Below, in pieces: positions 24,396 through 34,979 of a stretch of DNA of 64,000 nucleotides (its first letter is position 1; each line of letters starts with the position of its first letter). Made by a program: the position numbers and the translations under genes. The notes under the pieces were generated by a model. The model was not told the origin of the DNA. It did not search any database and was given only the letters and a program-made list of their open reading frames with translations. The stretch is from Ariolimax columbianus (taxonomy: Eukaryota > Mollusca > Gastropoda > Stylommatophora > Arionidae): assembly GCA_036924085.1 (NCBI GenBank), contig JAVGWX010000003.1:129742023-129806022 (forward strand). The letters are read 5' to 3'.

Positions 24396-24618
24396 CGCGA
24401 GGACGTGCTGAGGATATATTTAGGATGTACTAGGATGTGTTGAAGATGTACTGTGGTGTATTGAAGATGTCGTGGAAACTTACTTATGATGTGCTGAGGA
24501 CGTGCTGAGGTTGTGTTGAAGATGTACTGGGATGTGTTCAAGATGTCGTGAGAACGTGCTTATGATGTGCTGAGTTTGTGGTGAGGATGTGTTCACGATG
24601 TACTGAGGAAGTACTGAC
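24396..24618. repeat. Degenerate tandem repeat (GATGTGYTGARGA theme)
   Basis: Two copies of a segment of about 80 bases (TTGAAGATGTACTG ... CTTATGATGTGCTGAG) are embedded in a broader run of GATGTRCTGAGGA words. Confidence 0.75.
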
Positions 24619-24796
24619 TAAGCCAGTTCATGCAAAATACATGTTCGACACAACAGGAGAGTATTTTAAAATGTGGGGTGCATGGGTTCTGTGAAAACAT
24701 GCAAAGTGCATTAACGACATAGCGGGAAAACTCCAATGGAGAGAAGGCAGAAACATAAGCAGTACGCCAGACCCAATTCACTAACTCAAAAGTAAT

Positions 24797-25106
24797 CAAC
24801 AAACTACCTTATTTCGCCTGATAACTGGACACTGCAGACTACTAGAACATCTTTACCGACTGAAGATCTCACACACCGATGAGTGCCTATGTGGAACAGG
24901 ATGCCAGAACCGTGAGCATATTCTATAGGAATGCTCAATCTATGGGGAAATGAGATGCCAGACCTGGCCAGAGGGTGCGGAGCTGAGATATAAGCTGTGG
25001 GGCAGCCGCCCCGACCTGGTGAAGACTACCGACTTTATCATGGCGACTGGCCTACAGATATAGCATGACCAGAAGACCCTGAACGCAAAGAAGAAGAAAG
25101 ATGCAA
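24797..25106 (+). pseudogene. I/Jockey-type LINE, extreme 3' end, second family
   Basis: The frame from 24797 to the TAG at 25061-25063 reads as the C-terminus of an RNase H-type LINE: LFRLITGHCRLLEHLYRLK, then DECLCGTGCQNREHIL with the same Cys-x-Cys ... His ... Cys pattern as the 18-kb LINE, one internal TAG, ECSIYGEMRCQTWP and a final DFIMATGLQI. A short 3' region ends in AAGAAGAAGAAAG at about 25087-25100, an AAG-rich tail like that of the 18-kb LINE. Sequence divergence shows a different family. The 5' part is missing, as expected for truncated reverse transcription. Confidence 0.8.
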
Positions 25107-25169
25107 AGTTTGCTGGTTGACGTCGCATAGGACAATAAACGATAGAGGCAAAAGGAAAGTTCTTCACGG

Positions 25170-26393
25170 GTCTATTAGTATCAACAGTAGACCAAAAAAC
25201 CTACTAAATATCGATTTTGAGTCATGATCCGATATAGCTAGCGACGAGGTCCTGCAAGCGACCCAACACCTAAAGTCGGGCAAAACTCCTGACCTGAGTA
25301 GAATCACTGTATGCATGTTCCAAACTGGCGAAAATACACTTGTCTGCCAACTGACCATTCTTTTCAGAATCTGCCTTTATTCAAGATCAATTCTATACCA
25401 GTGGAAGTGCTCCAAGACAATTCTGTTCCACAAATAAAGTGGCAGAGAAAGTCTGTGAATCACCATCCAATCTGCTTGCTATCAACTATTTATAAACTGT
25501 TCACACAAGTCATTACCTGCAGATTAGAAAGGAAATTCAACGAGAACCAACCGCGAGAACAGGAGGGTTTCAATAAGGTCTACTCAACCAATCACCAGTT
25601 TTATATAATTAACCAGTTAATGGAGAGAGCGCAGGAAGACCTTATTATGTTTGTAAACTACGAAGAAGTCTTTCATAACGTGGAAATAAATTCAGTGGTA
25701 AATGCATTGAGGGACCAAGGTATCGATAAAAAGTACACTCAGCTTTTGGAAAACATATACGAGGGCTGGTTAACTGAGATAACTTTTTTCCACTAGCAGT
25801 TTTTCGTACCTATAGAGCGAGGGGTACGACAAGGAGTTACCATCTCCTCAAACCTGTTCACAGCTTCTCTCAGGTTGCTAGGTCCCTGGCAGGATCGAGG
25901 TGTCAACATAGATAATGACTCGCTATAGCACCTACGTTTTAGGGACGACATTGTGATATTCGGCCACATCATTGCAGGAACCGAACAAAGCCTGAACGAG
26001 CTGAATGAAGCAGCCAAGGCTGCTGGACTGAACATAAAGACTCAATTCCCACTGAACTTTTTCTGCCCAAAGGTGGAGCTTCGATTGGAAAATGAGCCCA
26101 TCGAAAATGTTAATGCGCATGTCTACATAGGAAAGGGAATCAACAAAAGCTACAGCTCCGATAAGGAGATCTCACACAGGAGTGCGGCTGGTTGGCACAG
26201 CTTCAATCGCATTAAACCAATACTTAAGCAGATGATGGATGTCAAGGCCAGGACTCACCACTTCAATGGCATGGTTATCCTAGCAATGGTAAATGAGTGT
26301 GCTGTTTGGAGCCCACGCAAAACAAACACAGAGAAGCTCTGTGTTAACGAAAAAGCAATGAAACGAAGAATCCTAAATGTAGCTTTTGGCTAA
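25170..26393 (+). pseudogene. RTE-like LINE reverse transcriptase, broken
   Basis: The fragment begins near 25170 (DEVLQATQHLKSGKTPDLS at about 25239-25295). It shifts frame near 25430, and from about 25440 one frame carries LLSTIYKLFTQVITCRLERK, NQPREQEGFNKVYST, an Asp-to-Asn change in FVNYEEVFH (the first catalytic position, normally FVDYEKAFD), IERGVRQGVTISSNLF, and FRDDIVIF in place of FADD. Two in-frame TAG stops lie at 25794-25796 and 25926-25928. The frame ends at 26391-26393 after the thumb region. Two altered active-site blocks plus stops show it is dead. No endonuclease part is visible. It starts directly after the unrelated LINE tail ending at 25106, in the same orientation. Confidence 0.82.
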
Positions 26394-28769
26394 CAGACAT
26401 CATGAAACCTAGCGGAGTGACTACCAGAATTCAAGAAGTATTACAGAAAGCACTGTAGATTTAACAAGGTAACACAGTCGCACAGAGGATTAGTAAATTT
26501 TACATCAAATAAATGAATCGTTAGTCATCACATCGTTTATACTAGCCTGCACGGCACATGAAGAAGAAAAATGATATTTCGAATACCCAATCCCCACGTA
26601 TTTACAAGAAAAGTGTGGGTAAGGGCTCTGGGTGACAAAGACGAGAATTTAGCCACTTCATCAAGGAGACAATGTTGCGAGATTCTGCTAAAATTAGTCT
26701 AGTCCGTTTAGGGTAGAAGAAAGTCCAACTCATTGACAAGTATATTTACAGTCAGCATGCGTGTTGAGCGGGAAGAAGCACTCTGGTGTTTTAATAACAA
26801 ACTAAAAATCATACCCCACATTTCATATACGAAAAAAGGACGACCAATTATGTTTAGTGCAGTTTTGAGCACATGTCAAGTGAAAATGTTGAGGTGTGGG
26901 ATGAGGGATGCGGGGGGCATGGTGAATTGGTTAGTATCTTGACTCAGATCTTAAAATTTTCCTGGTTTGGATCTTCATACTAGCAAGGTCGCACATTTTA
27001 AAATGTGTGATGAAGTCCGATCATTAGGTCATTAGGCCCACAACACAGTACAAAGCACGAGTCTTAACAAAACATGTAAAAAATGCCATTTTAAATTGCT
27101 AAATTTAGGTTAATTGACATGTTATGAATAGTTTCTCTTTCTTCACTATCTATGTTACTTTTTCAAACTGTTAAACTGACTGGTACTCATTCATTCGTTA
27201 AGTCCATCAAAATGCAACCTTTAACATTCACCCAATTTGCAGTCATAGATTTCATCATCAAACAGTTTCAGTTTCACAATGTGAACTACTTTTGTTTTCA
27301 CAATGAAAATTACGTTCGTTTTCACAATATAACAATTGGCTTTTACAATGTAAATTAAGTTTGTTGTCACAATGTAAATTGTACTTCATCAAACATTGTT
27401 TCCCATTTCTTAATCTTTGTCATGTAAACTTATTTCATACTTCTTCATTAGTATCCATTTTACCTTGGAATTTACACATGTCTAATATTAGTTCATTAGT
27501 GTGCTTATACAATCTCAATAATTATTCCCCCAGTCTCCTTCTTTAGCATATCATTTGCGCTTGTTTAAGACATCTTCTTTCAGTTTTCATTTTCCTCATT
27601 TAATGCAAACTGTTCTCATTCAATAATCATGTCCTTAGTCCTCACACTTATCACTGCATTTTTCTGCTGCCTCATTACAATTATGTATTTAGTGTATTCT
27701 GCGTCTATCCATATTCCTACCTGGATATTTTCTTCGGTCATTGATCTTTATCATAAATTAAAATCAGTTTTTTTGTGTGGTTTATTTAACAGACACCACT
27801 GGAAACTGCTCTAAAGCAGTCGACACACCGTCAGCTTGAAGGTCATTAAGAATTGACATTTCTGATGTCAATAAGTACAGACACAAAAACAATGGTTTAC
27901 GTCCTTAACCTACGGCCGTCCTTTCCAAACATGCATCATGTATACGTAGGTACGGATTTTAATACATATTCATATGTACATATTAAAAAAGGTAGCGAAT
28001 AGTTCCATTCGGGTCAGGTGAAACATACAGATCGAGGCCCGATCTTCGTCCTCGTAAGGCTTATAGAGACCTGATGTATTACAGTAGTTTGACCAACGTT
28101 ACAGGGATCAAAACTGAAATCTCCATAGTGGTGTGCTTTACACTACAGACAGAAGGAACCAGGTACGCCTTCTGAAGTACTCATCGGTATGACGGACAAG
28201 CAAATGTAACCTGCCACCATAGAAACGAAATCAAATGTTGTACTAGCGCAGTTACGATAATTGTGCAGCAACAGCAGCATTTATAAATTGACACTTACAT
28301 ATTTTTAAACTTTTCTCATTTCCATTCCATAAGTACTAGAAAGCATGCACCAAATAACTTCTTCTGTTCGTGAAATGAGGTTGTTTGTAGTCATTAGTTT
28401 CGCATAACGATGGTGTTAGACCGGTGCAAAACAAATCTTAATAGCCTTTCAGGCCATATATGATAGGGCGCAGTGAACTCGTTCATTGATCAGTTTCGCT
28501 CCAAGCGAAGCAAAGCGTGACAACTGCACCTGCCTCTTTACATAAAAAACTTGAGCTAAAACACTTGTTTGAGCTCTCCAAGTGGTTGTTTCTGTAGCCA
28601 TTTGTTATCCATTATGAGGCTGCTTACTCAGTGCACAAACTCATTTAGCTGCATTTCCTAATATTCTTAGAAAGTTATAGTGATCTATTTTGCTCCTTTC
28701 CCAGTGTTATTCTGGCCACATTCACGTGTAGTTGTTTCGAATTCCCATAATGAGTAGGTTTACTATTGT
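26394..28769. other. No gene recognised
   Basis: About 2.4 kb without an identifiable gene. A tRNA-promoter-like stretch (TGGTGAATTGGTTAGTATCT near 26920 with CTGGTTTGGATCTT 40 bases later) is possible SINE debris. Near 27268-27390 a short degenerate repeat is built on TTTTCACAATG. A dispersed-repeat relative lies near 28570-28640. Confidence 0.45.
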
Positions 28770-28995
28770 GCGTGCCCTGAAAAGTATGTTAAGTGGCGGG
28801 TTGCAGTAGCTTTCCTCACATCCCGAGCGTGCTGATGAAGGTGGACCAGAGTCTTCCCGGCGGTTGTGCTATCCCTGGCGTCATCTGCGTGTCGCTCACT
28901 ACTACACAGATCGCGTCGATCTCCCATATCGTTAGCAAGACTGCCAAGAAGAGCAGGCCGTTTCCTGGAAAGGCTGCGAAAAAGGCGATGTGAAG
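28770..28995 (+). repeat. Dispersed repeat of unknown family, copy 2
   Basis: Shares ordered blocks with 13290-13640, including TTTCCTCACATCCC, GATGAAGGTGGNCC, GTGTCGCTCACTACT and GCGTCGATCTCCCA. It is shorter than copy 1 and lies directly left of a TTC microsatellite. Confidence 0.5.
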
Positions 28996-29075
28996 GTCTT
29001 TGTTCGTCTTCTAGCCCTTGTGATGTATATTTCCGTTTGTATATACTTATATTCCAGTGTTTGCAGACAGAGGTT

Positions 29076-29161
29076 ATTCTTCTTTGTATTCTTCTTCTTC
29101 TTCTTCTTCTTCTTCTTCTTCTTCTTCTTCCTCTTTTTCTTCTTCTTCTTCTTCTTCTTCT

Positions 29162-29208
<47 letters not shown>

Positions 29209-29215
29209 TTCTTCT

Positions 29216-29262
<47 letters not shown>

Positions 29263-29284
29263 TTCTTTTTCTTCCTCTTCTTCT

Positions 29285-29331
<47 letters not shown>

Positions 29332-29355
29332 TTCTTCTTCATCTTCTTCCTCTTC
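29076..29355. repeat. (TTC)n microsatellite, about 280 bases
   Basis: Nearly uninterrupted TTC triplets with occasional CCTC or TTTT variants. On the minus strand this is (GAA)n, abutting at 29356 the 3' end of a truncated SINE whose other copies carry the same tail. It therefore probably grew from a retrotransposon tail. Open frames inside (Ser, Phe, Leu or Glu/Lys runs) are artefacts. Confidence 0.92.
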
Positions 29356-29506
29356 GCGCGTTCTCAATCTCGCGCTACCAAGCCCTGAAAAGTACTTTGC
29401 AGGTAGCAGTATGTAGTCCAGAGACCAGAATGCGTTGTGTCACTAGCTTACAGTTTGACTGCGATATCTGCACCTTTCATTCCGACACATCCGTCTTCGA
29501 CAGAGA
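29356..29506 (-). mobile_element. SINE with (GAA)n tail, 5'-truncated copy
   Basis: The 150 bases match the 3' (tail-proximal) part of the SINEs at 51022-51373 and 56432-56781. Shared plus-strand blocks are CGTTCTCAATCTC, GTAGCAG, CCAGAGANCNGAATGCGTTG and CGATATCTGCACCTTTC. Homology stops near 29506, so the copy lacks the 5' half. Confidence 0.75.
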
Positions 29507-29743
29507 CAAAAAGGTGAATGGTCTGTTGTATTTAAGCATGATAAAAAGCCGTCCCCTTTTGGTCTTCATGCATGACACTATTGGAAAGAATTTTCTTTAC
29601 CTTTATAATCTTTTAAATGACAGCGGCTAACATACAGTTATTTTCAATTGTTAACTATAAAAGCTTATATCACGTGCACAACGTGTAAACATGACCTCCA
29701 AAATGATCGTCCATCTCAGTCAGGACTACGCGCCGATCTCAAG

Positions 29744-30330
29744 TTACCTTGAAATCAGGAGATGCTTGAAACTTGCGGGACTCGAACACTCGTCGTTTGA
29801 TAGTTCTATTCGGTTGTTGGTTTTAGCGGCGAGCCTATACTTTGCAGAACGACTCCTATAACAACTTAACTTAACGTCTTTATACTGGTATAGAAGATTT
29901 TGCCGAATATCTTTACAATCACTTTTACATCTCCTTGATCTAAAAATACCTATGCACATTCAATCCTATTCCTAAATGCCATAATTGACACTGCCTCCTC
30001 TATTTCCTAAAGCAATGCATTCCAAGCATTCACCACTCCCTGACTGAAAAAGTATTTCTTGGTTTTTAATTTGGAACTTTAAAAAATTAATTTATGGATG
30101 TGCCCTTTTGTTTTTGCAGGCATGTCAACCTACTTGGCTGTTAAAAATGTCTTTGCAGTTGTGCAATACGGTAGCTTGCCATTATTTTCTTTGTTCGGGA
30201 GAAAGATTAAGGCAAGAAATAGCTTTGTATCTGCAAAACATATATATATACGTATCTTCTAATTGTCCATGCCATGTGACCAATGATTTGTATCATATAA
30301 CTCAGGCTGCATTTGGTTTTCTCTAATCTG
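29744..30330 (-). pseudogene. CR1/L2-like LINE, RT C-terminal tail, decayed
   Basis: On the minus strand, KKYFFSQGVVNAWNALL (about 30060-30010) followed by a stop and FRNRIE matches the conserved C-terminus of CR1/L2-type reverse transcriptases, whose family pattern is FSQRVVNxWNxLP then FKNRLD. Downstream it continues with CKSDCKDIRQNLLYQYKDVK (about 29930-29870), which resembles the corresponding stretch of the second copy at 61950-62475. Stops and shifts show it is dead. Upstream parts toward 30330 are too degraded to assign. Confidence 0.65.
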
Positions 30331-30470
30331 TGTCAATTCCTGTCATTTATAGCTCAGTTGTAGTTCGTTTTCTAACAACTGCATTTACATGATATAGTTT
30401 CCAGCACCATGTCGATTCCTCTTTAGTTACCTCTTATGACATAATGGTAAGAACACATTGATCTTATTTT

Positions 30471-30870
30471 AGTCTTAGTCGACTTGTACTTCAACGGAAG
30501 CAGATACCCATATGCAGGTTCCAGTTCTGGGGTGAGCTGGATGTAGCTAGGAGGAGGATTTCTTGCTTAGCGGGCTAGGCTCAAGCAGCTTATTGCTAAG
30601 ATGCGTGGGGACAAGTGTCCCTTGAAGTGGTTAACCGATGTGCAAGTATATCATAATAGACTAAAACACAAAAGCAGAGTAGACCCGCATCCCGTTAGGT
30701 GTATCTATACTGCTCTTAACAAACCGCCTTTCCATTGCCAGTGTTACGCCATTTCACACAGTTAGTCGCATTTTACGACATGCTCATTGTGGGTCAGTGC
30801 TGCTATGTTTGTCCTTATCATCCACAAAGACTACGATGGACCACAGTGGGTCTATTCTGTAGTTTTTTTT
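30471..30870 (+). mobile_element. Conserved-core SINE, copy A
   Basis: About 400 bases shared with 36835-37240 (reverse) and 49801-50190. The 5' part begins AGTCTTAGTCGACTTGTACT, followed by GAGCTGGATGTAGCTAGGAG, TTAGCGGGCTAGGCTCAAGC, GGTTAACCGATGTGCAAGT and GCAGAGTAGACCCGCA. The 3' part contains CAGTTAGTCGCATTTTACGA then CATGC. That block resembles the deeply conserved central domain known from several animal SINEs (I recall it as Nin-DC; name from memory). No protein coding is seen. Confidence 0.7.
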
Positions 30871-31482
30871 TTCTGACACCGCTTTGGTGAAGTATGGGAA
30901 TTGAGGTAAGAGTGTACATTGATATGATGTAAAATATAAATCGTTTTATGTTATAATTATCCGTGAAGAAAAGCGGTGAGTGGGATCTTGTCTTATGAAA
31001 ATGTGCGTGCCTAATAAAAAATAGTATAGTGCACTTTAGAGGAATGTAACAATTTAAATTAACTGGATGCTTGCGGAAAACGAAATCATACTAGAGTCAT
31101 ACGATGAGGCATAGCACGTTTTATCATTAGGAAAAGTCAGGCAATAATGAATTGAAAGAGCAAGCGCTTTGATCAGGAGGAGTTCAAGCACTTACACACA
31201 TGTCATGATTAGGGGAGCGAGAATGTCTACTTCTGGAAATCTACGTCTGGCAATCTACTTCTGGCAATTACAGTGCCAGTAGAAGTGTAGAGTAGGAGAC
31301 GGGTCGGCAACCCACGGCCGTTGGTTGGATTAGGTCCGCCAGCCAAAATATTAAGCCCACAATCCAATACAAAATATCAAGCATCTCGGTCAGAGGTGGT
31401 ACTAAAAGTAATTCAAATGTGTACATCGGGACTGATGTATGTCCTTATGGTTTTAATACATGTATGTTTTTGCGAGTTTGTA

Positions 31483-31650
31483 GACACACACATACACACA
31501 CCCAACACACACACATACACACACACACATACACACACCCAACACACACACACACACACATACAACAACACCCAACACACACACACACACATACACACAC
31601 CCAACACACACACACACACACCCATACACACATACAAACCCACACACAGA
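31483..31650. repeat. (CA)n microsatellite with CACCCAACAC units
   Basis: About 170 bases of CA repeats interrupted regularly by CACCCAACACAC and CATACACAC. Cys/Val and His/Thr-rich open frames here are artefacts. Confidence 0.95.
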
Positions 31651-31829
31651 GCGTGGTCTGTCGATGAAACGACTGTTTCACTATCCCAACGCACCAGTTC
31701 AAATCCTACCGTGTCCAGTTTTACAGACACATTCATAACTACGTACATATATACATACGTATATACTTAAATATGTGTATGTGCATATACGTGCGTGGGT
31801 GCGTGCTTTCATAACCGAGTTCTATCCTC

Positions 31830-32112
31830 ATTGGGCCACTTGAGCAGTATCCTCATTGAACCATCAGACTGGTATCCTCATTGAACCATAATAGTGGTAC
31901 CTTGTTTGAACTGGTTGAGAGGTACCGTCGTTGAAACACCTGAGGTGTACACTTTTTTAGCCATCCCAGTGGTACCTTTATTGAACCACCCGAACCGTAC
32001 CCTCATTGAGCCATCCGAGTGGTTACCCTCAGTGAACCACCCGAGCCGTACCCTCATTGAACTATCCCAGTGGTATCCTCAGTGAACCATCCGAGTAGTG
32101 CCCTCATTGGAA
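31830..32112. repeat. 24-25-bp minisatellite
   Basis: About eleven degenerate units with the theme GAGTGGTACCCTCATTGAAC plus CACC. Confidence 0.88.
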
Positions 32113-32189
32113 ATGCTCGGATATAAGCCACCTATAGAAGGACCGACTGTAGACCTGCTAGCGTGTTTCACTTGTTGCGAATTGGGGAA

Positions 32190-32835
32190 CCAATCACTTA
32201 GAGCGAATAGGCGAATTGATCACTTGAAGCGATTATTTGAACCGATCACTTGGAGCGATTATTTGAACCGATCACTTAGAGCGAATAGTTGAATTTATCA
32301 CTTGAAGCGATTATTTGAACCGATCACTTGGAGTGATTATTTGAACCGATCACTTAGAGCGAATAGTTGAATTGATCACTTGAAGCGATTATTTGAGCCG
32401 ATCACTTGGAGCGATTATTTGAACCGATCACTTAGAGCGAATAGTTGAACAGATCACGTAGAGCGAATAGTTGAACCGATCACTTGGAGCGAATAGGTGA
32501 ATTGATCACTTAGACCGAATAGGTGAATTGATCACTTAGAGCGAATAGGTGAATTGATCACTTAGAGTGAATAGGTGAATTGATCACTTAGAGCGAATAG
32601 TTGAACCGATCACTTAGAGCGAATAGATGAATCGATCGCTTAGAGCGAATAGTTGAACCGATCACTTAGACCGAAAAGTTGAACCGATCATTTAGAACGA
32701 ATAGGTGAACCGATCACTTAGAACGAAAAGTTGAACCGATCACTTAGAACGAATAGGTGAACCGATCACTTAGAACGAATAGATGAATCGATCACTTAGA
32801 ACGAATAGATGAACCGATCACTGGGAAGGAAAAGA
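32190..32835. repeat. 26-bp minisatellite
   Basis: About 25 tandem units with the theme GATCACTTAGAGCGAATAGT plus TGAACC. Variants include TTGAAGCGATTATTTGAACC on the left and AGAACGAATAGATGAA on the right, so the array shows a left-to-right change of unit type. Confidence 0.95.
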
Positions 32836-32944
32836 CGTACTAATTGTTTTGATTGTATCATTATGGCGCCTTTATTCTTCTCACAGGTATCAAGTCGGAC
32901 AACCGCTACAGCTGACCTCCTTGCTGGAAGTCTATCTCACAATA

Positions 32945-33020
32945 TTATGTAGTCTTGTAGAGGCAGTTTCTGTGGCCATTTATTTCACATAATGAGGATG
33001 ACAGTGCCATATGCAACCCG
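32945..33020 (-). repeat. Dispersed repeat, diverged copy
   Basis: On the plus strand GCAGTTTCTGTGGCCATTTA followed by TTTCACATAATGAGG resembles segments at 28580-28640 and 60955-61000. Only the left part of the family is recognisable. Confidence 0.3.
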
Positions 33021-33259
33021 ATTTACTCATATTAATCTACTTGACATACGCATGTCTATTATGTTCATGCTACTAACAACGACACGGGTACACAAGGTGA
33101 AGTAGAACGTATTAATACGCTAATTCTTCCACCTCCGCTTCACTAAAAAAAACAACCTGGGTTAAAGGGCAATGTGGGATCCATTATCACGCTAAATCTC
33201 ACACCTCCACGCCACTAACAAAGACCCGGGTACACAAGGCGATATAGGATGTAAGTGGT

Positions 33260-34400
33260 TTGTTTAAAAATTATGCGTCATTTGGCTCGGAAAAAAACAA
33301 ACAATTACTCACCTGAAGGTTTAAACCCTAATCTCTTTAAAGTACACTCCTTGGAACTCCACATACCTCTCCCTGTGGGGACCATCATAGTTTTAAGCAT
33401 TCTTGGAAAACATATTTGGGAATGAAGTACAGTTGGGACGAAGCATTCAGCACAGTGTCTCAAATCGGGATACTTTTTATCAGAATTTTCAGCTTAAAGA
33501 ACGGCTACAAAGCGCAAGCAGCCACGCTGGGTGAGAGCCTGTAGAACCATGGGTTGTTGTCTGGCCTAGAAAGTTTCAATCAGATGCGAAGAATGAGCAA
33601 TATCGTTGTTATAATAGAGTTGCCAATTTCCCGTTGTCCACAAGCCCGGTTGTTTGCGTCTTACAGCATTACGACGGCGAAGAATGACCTCCAGGTCGTA
33701 CTCTTTGGTATGTTTTGACATTGAGGCGCACACTGGTGATTCACACCCCCACTAGAGTCAAAGAAAACGGTAAACATGACTTTGACATTGCTACGAACAT
33801 GCCTCGCTTTTATTGGTCTCGAGTAAGATGAATGTATCTAATATGACGACTACAGCTTGGTGTCCGGGTCGTTCCATAAACCCACGACGCATCATCAGTG
33901 ATCACAGTGTTCAGGAAGTTGAGATCGTGGTCTGCGCAGTCGAGTATATCCAGTTGAACCTTCTGAAGAAGTTGCTTCTGCTCCACCGTTAGCATCTTCG
34001 GCACAAATTTTGCGAACATTCTCCGCAAAGCAACATCCTCACTCAAGATGGAGTGTACCGAATCAATTTGTATTCCCACCTCCTCCATCCGCAAGTTAGA
34101 ATGACATCGAACACGATGTGACACGATTGTTTTCTAAGATCAAAAGTACGTACTTGGTCAATGACTTCATCCTTTCGACGTGATGGGGACCTACCGGATC
34201 TACAGCGCTGTGCAGCCATCTTTGAAGCGATTATACGACTTCCTAATTTGTGTGATGCTCATGGCATCATCACCTAAAGCCGGTTTAATGTTCCGAATGA
34301 TTTTCACTTTGGAATCGACCCCTGTGAAGCACAAGACTACTACTGCAACTGGCCTCCTTCCAGGAAGCCAGTATACGAACATTTGCAGTGGCGGTTTCTA
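33260..34400 (-). pseudogene. Mariner-family (Tc1/mariner) transposase, decayed
   Basis: Blocks in transposase order are visible on the minus strand. The N-terminal helix-turn-helix region IKPALGDDAMSITQIRKSY (about 34310-34255) comes first. Then EEVGIQIDSVHSILSEDV (about 34090-34035), AKFVPKMLTVEQKQ and the first catalytic region ITDDASWVYG (about 33900-33870). In shifted frames follow RHVRSNVKVMFTVFFDSSG (about 33810-33750), YYNNDIAHSSHLIETFL (second catalytic region, about 33615-33565, normally DNAPAH) and YVEFQGVYFKEIRV (about 33375-33325). Multiple frameshifts and stops make it inactive. I could not define terminal inverted repeats. The right edge adjoins a dispersed-repeat copy. Confidence 0.82.
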
Positions 34401-34445
34401 TAGAAGTTATTTTGCATGAATAAGTTGCCAGCCCCATAAACAACT
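34350..34445 (-). repeat. Dispersed repeat next to or inside the mariner 5' end
   Basis: Read on the minus strand, GGGCTGGCAACTTATTCATG, TTCTATAGAAACCGCC and ACTGGCTTCCTGGAAGG correspond to the blocks in 820-900 and 41020-41115. The shared unit may be the 5' flank of mariner-type elements or an unrelated repeat. Confidence 0.35.
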
Positions 34446-34644
34446 TTCTATAACTACCGTTAATGAAGTGTTTGAAAGGTTGCAGTCCGATTTTAAGTTT
34501 GTATTAAACGTTGACCGTTTCAATGATACATTTAGAAATTTAAATACATTTCAATATGTTTCATGTAAACAATGCAGCAATTGTGGGAAAAATAAATAAA
34601 TGTGTAGAAAGTACTAAATTAAAACTATTGTTATAAAAGGGTTC

Positions 34645-34712
34645 CACACACACCCACACTCATGCACACACACCCAAACACACACAGCCACACAAACACA
34701 CACACATATATT
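34645..34712. repeat. (CA)n microsatellite, short
   Basis: Interrupted CA-rich run (CACACACCCACACTCATGCA and following). Confidence 0.85.
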
Positions 34713-34979
34713 ACAGGTTCAGGTAACAGGGTGACGGGTCTGTCTCCGCATACACCTAAAGCCATCCATTACCTCAACATACGCTTGCCTACACACGGTT
34801 GCAGTCCTTCTACTCTCTCTATACCGTGTACAACTCCGGTTGTTGAGAGCGGATGTGTTCAAACTGGAAAAACAAATTCATGTGTTGATAATGAAAGTCC
34901 AGGTAACAACGTTTCCTACCTTGCCATGAGCAGGCATTCAGATTATTTTGATTTCAGTGAATCTCCATCACTCAATTTT

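Noticed and set aside
28866..29630. Long Leu-, Ser-, Phe- or Glu/Lys-rich open frames
   Set aside because: Generated by the (TTC)n microsatellite in each of its frames.
31321..31770. His/Thr-rich and Cys/Val-rich open frames
   Set aside because: Generated by the (CA)n tract.
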